From Pseudobdellovibrionaceae bacterium (GTDB lineage Bacteria; Bdellovibrionota; Bdellovibrionia; Bdellovibrionales; JAMPXM01), in contig CAJYIL010000459.1 of the NCBI GenBank assembly GCA_913774795.1, positions 1 through 18,072 of the forward strand: DNA of 18,072 nt. Reading direction: 5' to 3'. Shown piece by piece: positions 7,975-13,131 of the stretch. Position numbers and translations under genes: made by a program. The notes under the pieces were generated by a model. That model searched no databases and was not told the origin of the DNA. It worked only from the letters and a program-made list of their open reading frames with translations. Numbering within the stretch: position 1 is the stretch's first letter; every line of letters begins with the position of its first letter.

Positions 7975-9272
7975 GACACTGATCCTTTTCCTGGCCTTTG
8001 TCTTGAGGCCGCAAGTTCGGCTTTTCGCGCGGCCGCATCCCACTGCGTTTTCAATTTTTCTAAGCGCACAACGATCATGTTCTCGTGGCGAAATCGGCCC
8101 ATCCAGTCGAGCGAACGCCAGACCCCGGGCGAATCGAAGAACACATTTGGTCCTTTACGAGGAGCCGCCGACCCTTGAATGACATCGAATTCATCCCCCG
8201 ACCAAATTGGCCAGATGAGCGGCGTCATGTCTTGCTCGATTTCTTCCAGGCGTACTCCCGGGAATCGAGACTCGAGAGTTGTGCGAACTTCGTTCAAGAC
8301 TTGTTCGTAGGCCGGCTTCTCACGTCTCATCCACGTCGGGATCTTCACCCACGCGTCGAATCTCGCTTCGCCTTCGCGGCGGCGCAGGACGATCATGTTC
8401 GCGCGTGTCCAGGCGAGATCAACATCTTGAATCACGACGCTTGAAAGCGGAATCATCGACAAAAAGGCTGGGTCAGAAACCGTGAACGACAAGCGCTGCC
8501 ACGCCCACGGAGCTTCGGGCCAGTTTGCAGGGAACAAAGCCCGCAACAACGAATCTGACAGAGTTTTAGTTTCTTCGTAAGACGCACACCAAACGAATGC
8601 GCGCGCCTGGTGAATGATACCGTCTTCAGTTTCGATCGACGCGGCTATTTTGCCGTCGAACGCGAACGTGCGAAGACGCGCGTTTGGTACGACGGTGACG
8701 CCCGCCGTTTGCATGATCTGCGCACCCTTCGCGAGACCCGCGGCAGAGAGTTGCCGAAGCCCGTACGGAGTAAACATCGAAGTCACAGCGTCGGAATCAA
8801 GAGCGACGTAATTTTCGTAGTGCGCGGCCGAGGCAAACGAGTGCGCAAACTGCGCAAGCCACGAGTGAGAATATTGAAGTTTGCGAAGCGAGCGACGTTC
8901 GCTCAGCGCCTCTTTTGTTTCAAACGAAGGCTGTCGCAAATAGGTTTCGACTTCTGACGGAATGTCGCGCGCTCGCAAAAGGAATGGTGTGAGCTCCGAA
9001 CGGAATTCGAGAGGGCCTTCCGGGAGCCACATCGTGAATCCGCCCGCCACTTGCACGAACTCACCTTCGTCGACCAGACGAGCGCGTTGAGACGGATGAA
9101 GATCCGAGGCTTCTAGGAGACCAAATGGTCCTTCAACATCGCGCGGGTCGTAATCACCAAGAGACGGCGTGACATCGAGAAGCTCAACGCGCCAACCCCG
9201 AGACGCAAACTCGGTCGCCAGCCAATGCCCGCGACCGAAAGCCGAAACGACCACGAGATCGTAAGTGTTCAT
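7971..9272 (-). CDS. Uncharacterised flavoprotein-like / FAD-dependent oxidoreductase-like protein
   Basis: 433 aa; I do not recognise a named family. The N-terminus (residues 4-33) looks like a dinucleotide-binding beta-alpha-beta unit: hydrophobic strand YDLVVV, loop AFGRGHWLA, then RGWRVELLD with acidic Asp33 closing the second strand. The glycine motif is degenerate, GRGHWL, lacking the third glycine of GxGxxG. Residues 179-231 resemble the region in phytoene desaturase/amine oxidase-type flavoproteins where a helix (GLAKGAQIMQTAG) leads to strands VTVVPNARLRTFAFDGKIAASI. No canonical C-terminal FAD motif (GD...GA) is evident. The start is the ATG at 9272, with GGAGGA 8 nt upstream, overlapping the purN stop as ATGA. 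The longer 449-aa frame is rejected because it runs into purN. It is coupled to purB by GTGA. Function unknown; cofactor binding is inferred. Confidence 0.8.
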   Translation of the reverse strand: MNTYDLVVVSAFGRGHWLATEFASRGWRVELLDVTPSLGDYDPRDVEGPFGLLEASDLHPSQRARLVDEGEFVQVAGGFTMWLPEGPLEFRSELTPFLLRARDIPSEVETYLRQPSFETKEALSERRSLRKLQYSHSWLAQFAHSFASAAHYENYVALDSDAVTSMFTPYGLRQLSAAGLAKGAQIMQTAGVTVVPNARLRTFAFDGKIAASIETEDGIIHQARAFVWCASYEETKTLSDSLLRALFPANWPEAPWAWQRLSFTVSDPAFLSMIPLSSVVIQDVDLAWTRANMIVLRRREGEARFDAWVKIPTWMRREKPAYEQVLNEVRTTLESRFPGVRLEEIEQDMTPLIWPIWSGDEFDVIQGSAAPRKGPNVFFDSPGVWRSLDWMGRFRHENMIVVRLEKLKTQWDAAARKAELAASRQRPGKGSVS

Positions 9273-9829
9273 CGAGAGGATCCTCCACTTGAAAGCGCTC
9301 GCACCACGCGCGTAAGACAACGCTGTTCGGTGACGTGGACGGTAAATTCTGCGAGAGCCAAAGAATAGCCAGCGGCGCGCGGCTTCTTCAAGCTTGTCTT
9401 CTGCAAAAGTGCTCGTCCCGTATCGACGCCTTCGTCGACTTCGTGCACGGTGACGCCCAAATCATCATCCGCCTCGAACGCGACTCTGATCGACTCAAGC
9501 CCTGGATACTTCGGAAGCAGCGAAGGGTGAAGATTCACGATCTGACCGCGCCACTCCGCCACGAAGGCCGGAGGCACGATGCGCATGAAGCCAGCGAGGC
9601 AAATGTGCGTCACTCCGCGAGACCGCAATGTCACGGTCAGCGCCGACCAATCGATGCGTCGATCAAGAATGAGTGTGGGGATACCCGCTCGACGCGCTTT
9701 CGCAAGACCGTCAACGCCGGGCTTTGAAGACACGACGATCGAAATCGAAATCTCATCAGGATAATCGAGAAGCGCCGAGAGGTTGGAACCGCGACCTGAG
9801 ATCAAGACGGCCCAAACCCTTTGGCGCAT
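9269..9829 (-). CDS. purN: Phosphoribosylglycinamide formyltransferase (GART, folate-dependent)
   Basis: Transfers a formyl group from 10-formyl-THF to GAR, step 3 of purine synthesis. At 186 aa it is shorter than the E. coli enzyme (212 aa). The catalytic residues are present: Asn99 and His101 in VNLHPSLLPKYPG, and Asp136 in VHEVDEGVDTG. The phosphate-binding start VLISGRGSNLSAL is intact. The start ATG at 9829 shares its A with the purM stop (TAATG), with GAGG 10 nt upstream. The tail overlaps the flavoprotein-like gene by ATGA. Confidence 0.96.
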   Translation of the reverse strand: MRQRVWAVLISGRGSNLSALLDYPDEISISIVVSSKPGVDGLAKARRAGIPTLILDRRIDWSALTVTLRSRGVTHICLAGFMRIVPPAFVAEWRGQIVNLHPSLLPKYPGLESIRVAFEADDDLGVTVHEVDEGVDTGRALLQKTSLKKPRAAGYSLALAEFTVHVTEQRCLTRVVRALSSGGSSR

Positions 9830-10845
9830 TAGTAGCGCACCTCGGGTTCAGCACCCGGTGAGGACCCGGCCGCGATCGTCCCTAAAGGAATCGCACGGTA
9901 CCCGTGACGCACGATCGCCTCTTCAACGGCGTTCACCGCAGACGGCGGCACCACGAGCGCTAAGCCGATTCCGCAGTTCAATGTGCGGAGCATTTCTTCG
10001 CGCGAGAGACCTGCGCGGTCTTGAACCGTGCCGAAATCTTCGGGCCACGCCCAATCAAGAAGCGGCAAGCACGTGCCTTTTGGAAGTACGCGCGGAATGT
10101 TCTCCATTCCTCCGCCCGTAATATTCGCGCACGCATGGAGCAAACCATTTTTGAAAAGTTCGAGAACGACACCCGCGTAGAGATGAGTAGGCGTCATTAA
10201 ACGTTTCACCGTTTCGAGATCATCATTGGCGATCTCGTCTTCGAAGACGCGCCGGAGAAGCGAGTAACCGTTTGAGTGAAAACCCGACGATGAAACGCCG
10301 ATCACCCGGTCCCCGACCGAAACGCGGTGAGCGCCGAGAGCTTTTTCTTCGTCGACGATGCCGACCGAAAATCCGGCGGCATCGAAGTCGTCGCCATGAT
10401 AGACGCCCGGCATCTCAGCGGTTTCTCCGCCGATCAAGGCCGCGCCGCTTTCGATGCACGCTCGTCTGACTCCGCCTAAAAATTCTTTCGCAGCTTCAAG
10501 CTGAAGGCGACCGGTCGCATAATAATCGAGGAAGAACAGCGGCTGAGCACCAACGCAGACGAGATCGTTCATGCACATCGCGACGAGATCTTGGCCGACG
10601 CCTTCGTACATTTTGAATTGCGCTGCGAGTTTAATCTTCGTACCGACTCCGTCGGTCGAGGACACGAGGCACGGCTTTTTCATCTCGGGAAAACCGATGC
10701 GGAACAGCGCCGCGAAGCCACCGATGCCGCTCACCAACCGATCGGCGTGAGGCATGGGCGTGCGCGATTCTTTCAACCAGTCGACGAGGGCATCGCCCGC
10801 TTCGACATCTACACCAGACGATTTGTAATCGAGTTTGGTCTGCAC
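9829..10845 (-). CDS. purM: Phosphoribosylformylglycinamidine cyclo-ligase (AIR synthetase)
   Basis: Closes the imidazole ring: FGAM plus ATP gives AIR, step 5. It is 338 aa, the usual length. Landmarks are YKSSGVDVEAG at the start, STDGVGTKIKLA (63-74), GQDLVAMCMNDLVCVGAQPL (84-103), LIGGETAEMPGVY (137-149) and SSSGFHSNGYSL. The start is the GTG at 10845. No ATG, GTG or TTG is in frame between it and the upstream stop, and no ribosome site lies at normal distance from it. It is the first gene of the minus-strand purine operon and abuts purN. Confidence 0.95.
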   Translation of the reverse strand: MQTKLDYKSSGVDVEAGDALVDWLKESRTPMPHADRLVSGIGGFAALFRIGFPEMKKPCLVSSTDGVGTKIKLAAQFKMYEGVGQDLVAMCMNDLVCVGAQPLFFLDYYATGRLQLEAAKEFLGGVRRACIESGAALIGGETAEMPGVYHGDDFDAAGFSVGIVDEEKALGAHRVSVGDRVIGVSSSGFHSNGYSLLRRVFEDEIANDDLETVKRLMTPTHLYAGVVLELFKNGLLHACANITGGGMENIPRVLPKGTCLPLLDWAWPEDFGTVQDRAGLSREEMLRTLNCGIGLALVVPPSAVNAVEEAIVRHGYRAIPLGTIAAGSSPGAEPEVRY

Positions 10846-10862
10846 GTGAGTGCATTCAACAT
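10809..10862 (-). other. Candidate 17-codon leader ORF overlapping the purM start
   Basis: The only good ribosome site upstream of purM, GAGGA, is 4 nt before an out-of-frame ATG at 10862. That ATG opens a 17-aa frame beginning MLNALTCRP and ending at TAG (10809), 37 nt inside purM. The purM GTG lies within it. It may be a leader peptide that couples or controls purM translation, or chance. Confidence 0.3.
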
Positions 10863-11009
10863 GGAATCCTCGGGAAATGTCTAGTCTTTGGACGAGTGGC
10901 CATCACAATTCTTTGAGGCTCAAGCATTTGCTCGCCGATTGGCTCCGGAGTTGCTCTCTTAAATGACATAAGGTTACGCTTAAGAGCATTGACCTTGGGG
11001 GTTTTCCGG
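10846..11009. promoter_or_regulatory. Divergent intergenic region between purM and the outer-membrane protein gene
   Basis: 164 nt separate the two start codons, so this should hold promoters for both transcripts. No strong sigma-70 pair is obvious on either strand. On the plus strand TTGCTC (10951) with TACGCT 18 nt downstream is a weak candidate. No purine riboswitch-like conserved core was recognised. A 7-bp inverted repeat is described separately. Confidence 0.5.
10956..10986. repeat. Inverted repeat upstream of the outer-membrane protein gene
   Basis: CTCTTAA (10956-10962) and TTAAGAG (10980-10986) are perfect inverted copies separated by 17 nt, ending 23 nt before the ATG at 11010. They could be an operator half-site pair or a 5' UTR stem-loop; no known binding protein is implied. 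Confidence 0.35.
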
Positions 11010-11831
11010 ATGAATTCGACGACGCGCGGCCAATGGCTCTGGTGTGCTCCTTTGGTAGCAGCAGCGATTCTCGTGCTGCCAAATGCGGCTCACGCACGCG
11101 AGTGGCTTCACGAGCCGGCGCTCTTAACGGCGACCGAGTCAAAGCTCCAAGTGCCTCCGGGCGTTCTTGTGTCTCAAAACGATACGGATGACGCGTATGA
11201 TCCGTTTGCCGATTACTCCGAATTCGAAGAAGGCATGGACGAAGAAGAAGACATCAACTTCTTCCGAAATGGCCGCCTTCTCACGCTCGGCTTCATCGGT
11301 GGCTACCGCGGCTGGACACAAAATTTAAGCAGCATCTACACCGGAAACGGCACCTTCGGCCTTTTCCTCTCTTACTTTTTCGATCTTCGTTTCGCGATCC
11401 AGCTCGGCTACTTGACGAGCGATCACACACTCGTCGTGAAAGGAAACGGCTTTCAGCCGATTCAAGGAACAATTTCGATCAGCGATCTCTCGCTCCTTTT
11501 GAAGTACTACTTCAACACGCAAAACGTGACGCGCGGTCTTGCGGATTTGAATCCGTACATCGTCGGCGGTTTCTCGCAAATCTACCGCACGCAAACGTTA
11601 AGTGGCGTCACCGAATCATCGAAAGACTCTGCTTTCGGTTTCGATATCGGCGCCGGCATCGAGATTCCGATGATGCGAAACAAAATGTATTTAGGCTTTC
11701 AAGGCCTCTACCAGCTCATTAGCTTTGCCGACGAAGCCCGCGTGATCGAAGACGAACTCGGCGTCAAAACCGGCGTTTCTCCAGCCGGTGACAGCTGGCT
11801 TGCGATGGGCATCATCGGGATCAATTTCTAA
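11010..11831 (+). CDS. Predicted outer-membrane beta-barrel protein
   Basis: 273 aa, family not recognised by name. A signal peptide covers residues 1-29, with hydrophobic core APLVAAAILVLP and a likely signal peptidase I site after AHA. Residues 58-81 are strongly acidic (many Asp and Glu). From about residue 88 on, the sequence alternates polar and hydrophobic/aromatic residues in strands such as RLLTLGFIGGY, GLFLSYFFDLRFAIQLGYL, DLSLLLKYYF and MYLGFQGLYQLI. It ends in Phe (MGIIGINF), as many BamA-assembled barrels do. The strand count looks like a small, OmpA/OmpW-sized barrel. The start is the ATG at 11010, with a G-run 8 nt upstream; a TTG seven codons earlier is less likely because it would lengthen the signal peptide N-region. 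Role unknown. Confidence 0.8.
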   Translation: MNSTTRGQWLWCAPLVAAAILVLPNAAHAREWLHEPALLTATESKLQVPPGVLVSQNDTDDAYDPFADYSEFEEGMDEEEDINFFRNGRLLTLGFIGGYRGWTQNLSSIYTGNGTFGLFLSYFFDLRFAIQLGYLTSDHTLVVKGNGFQPIQGTISISDLSLLLKYYFNTQNVTRGLADLNPYIVGGFSQIYRTQTLSGVTESSKDSAFGFDIGAGIEIPMMRNKMYLGFQGLYQLISFADEARVIEDELGVKTGVSPAGDSWLAMGIIGINF

Positions 11832-11929
11832 GCCCCTTTTCGTCTCTGGACTTTGAGGCTTTTACCGGGTGCCTTGCGAGGCTCCCGCCAAGCGGGCAAA
11901 ATCCCCTTCTCATCTACGAAGAGGATTTT

Positions 11930-12316
11930 ATGAAAGCGATTCTTGCGACCCTTTTGACGCTCTCTTCTGTTTCGGCTTTTGCCGCTCCCACGATCAAAGC
12001 GCAGAGCTGCGCCAACCCGTCTCGCGGCATCATCTTGATGGTTCCCGAGATCGCCGACGGAAAACTTGCGGGCCCTTTGAAGATCACAAAACTCGTTCGC
12101 ACCCTCACGGAAGTGCCCGCATCGACAGTGACGGATCTCCGTGTGAGCGATGAAGGTCTCGTGGCTTTCAACGGCAAGGACACCAAAGGCGAAGCCGTCA
12201 AGATCTCGAGCACACGCAACGAGCACGGTCGCTTGATCATCCAGGTGACACGCAAAGACCTCGGCCTCATTGGCTTTACCTGCGGCGCCTCGAGTGTTCC
12301 TCCGCAGCACAAGTGA
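11930..12316 (+). CDS. Small exported protein of unknown function
   Basis: 128 aa, family not recognised. The signal peptide is MKAILATLLTLSSVSAFA with a cleavage site after AFA (residue 18); no lipobox. The mature part is about 110 residues, looks beta-rich, and has only two cysteines, one near each end (Cys27 and Cys119), which could form a disulfide in the periplasm. GAGG sits 5 nt before the ATG. It lies 98 nt after the outer-membrane protein and 38 nt before lepB on the same strand, so the three may be co-transcribed. Confidence 0.8.
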   Translation: MKAILATLLTLSSVSAFAAPTIKAQSCANPSRGIILMVPEIADGKLAGPLKITKLVRTLTEVPASTVTDLRVSDEGLVAFNGKDTKGEAVKISSTRNEHGRLIIQVTRKDLGLIGFTCGASSVPPQHK

Positions 12317-12354
12317 TTTGACCTGAGCCAGAGGCGCTGCAATCATGGGCGCCT

Positions 12355-13131
12355 ATGGCAAATCCATTCGCATCGTTGATTAAATCGCCGTTCCGCCGCC
12401 GCTCCGCGAACCCCGAACGTCCTCCGACGAAGGGAGAAACGTTTCGCTCTTACGCTTTCGCGATTGGTTTAGCGCTCACGATTCGCTGGGGCCTCGCCGA
12501 AGCCTACGTGATTCCGTCAGGCTCGATGCTCCCGACCCTTCTTCTTCACGATCACATCTTCGTTAACAAACTCGTCTACGGCCTTCGCATTCCGTTCTCG
12601 AAAGCGTGGCTCGCTCGTTTCGCAACTCCATCTCGCGGCGAGATCATCGTTTTCAAACACCCAAAAGAAGAAGGCACGTTTCTCATCAAGCGCATCATTG
12701 GTGTGGCCGGAGATAAGATTAAGTACGACGGACGAGAACTCTACATCAACGGCGAGCACATCGACGCAAGTGGCCCGGGCAATGAAGAAAATTGGAGCTG
12801 GATGACCGACCGCGATCTCGAAGGCAACAAAGACGGTCACGATCATTTCACCGAGCGCCTCGGCGATCACCCGCACTCAATTCTTTTGATTCATAATGAA
12901 AACTCACCCGATGCGGGTGAGTTTACGGTGCCCGCTGATTCGTTGTTCGTGATGGGCGATCACCGCGACAATTCCGCCGACTCGCGCTTTTGGGGCTTTG
13001 TTCCGGTCGACAATATCTTGGGCCGCGCAATGTTCGTGTGGATGACGTGCGAAGATCCTTTGCCCGTCGTCGGCTTTGCGTGCGATCCACGCACGATGCG
13101 TTGGTCGCGCTTGGGTCATTCGATTCGCTAG
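12355..13131 (+). CDS. lepB: Signal peptidase I
   Basis: Inner-membrane serine/lysine protease that removes signal peptides from exported preproteins. It is 258 aa. A single membrane segment lies at about residues 33-50, after a basic N-terminus. Box B is IPSGSMLPTL with catalytic Ser57. Box D is KRIIGVAGD with general-base Lys112. Box E is GDHRDNSADSRFWG. The catalytic domain faces the periplasm. The ATG at 12355 has only a weak ribosome site. A perfect hairpin lies within the coding sequence (12900-12924). The stop codon shares CTAG with the stop of the convergent gene. Its neighbours include three signal-peptide-bearing proteins, but nothing ties it to them specifically. Confidence 0.96.
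   Translation: MANPFASLIKSPFRRRSANPERPPTKGETFRSYAFAIGLALTIRWGLAEAYVIPSGSMLPTLLLHDHIFVNKLVYGLRIPFSKAWLARFATPSRGEIIVFKHPKEEGTFLIKRIIGVAGDKIKYDGRELYINGEHIDASGPGNEENWSWMTDRDLEGNKDGHDHFTERLGDHPHSILLIHNENSPDAGEFTVPADSLFVMGDHRDNSADSRFWGFVPVDNILGRAMFVWMTCEDPLPVVGFACDPRTMRWSRLGHSIR
12900..12924 (-). terminator. Terminator-like perfect hairpin inside lepB, antisense
   Basis: AAACTCACCCG (12900-12910) and CGGGTGAGTTT (12914-12924) form a perfect 11-bp stem with a 3-nt loop. On the minus strand the stem ends in TTTT followed by CATT, a short U-tract. It lies about 200 nt past the stop of the 998-aa minus-strand gene, which has no intergenic space of its own. On the plus strand only three T's follow. Termination activity is inferred. 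Confidence 0.5.

Noticed and set aside
7974..8043. N-terminal extension of purB in the long open frame
   Set aside because: It is antisense-free but overlaps the upstream coupled gene; the GTG at 7974 has a ribosome site and fits the family start.
9273..9320. Sixteen extra N-terminal residues on the flavoprotein-like gene
   Set aside because: They fall inside purN; the ATG at 9272 has GGAGGA at ideal spacing and begins the Rossmann-like strand.
10236..10249. 14-bp perfect palindrome CGTCTTCGAAGACG, next to GAGATC/GATCTC arms, in purM
   Set aside because: Lies fully in conserved purM coding sequence and is explained by Glu/Asp/Phe codon use; no sign of regulatory placement.
11830..11897. Possible terminator after the outer-membrane protein gene (AAGCC/GGCTT arms, and a CCCGC/GCGGG hairpin)
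   Set aside because: Stems are only 5 bp; one has a 22-nt loop and the other no U-tract. Not enough to call a terminator.
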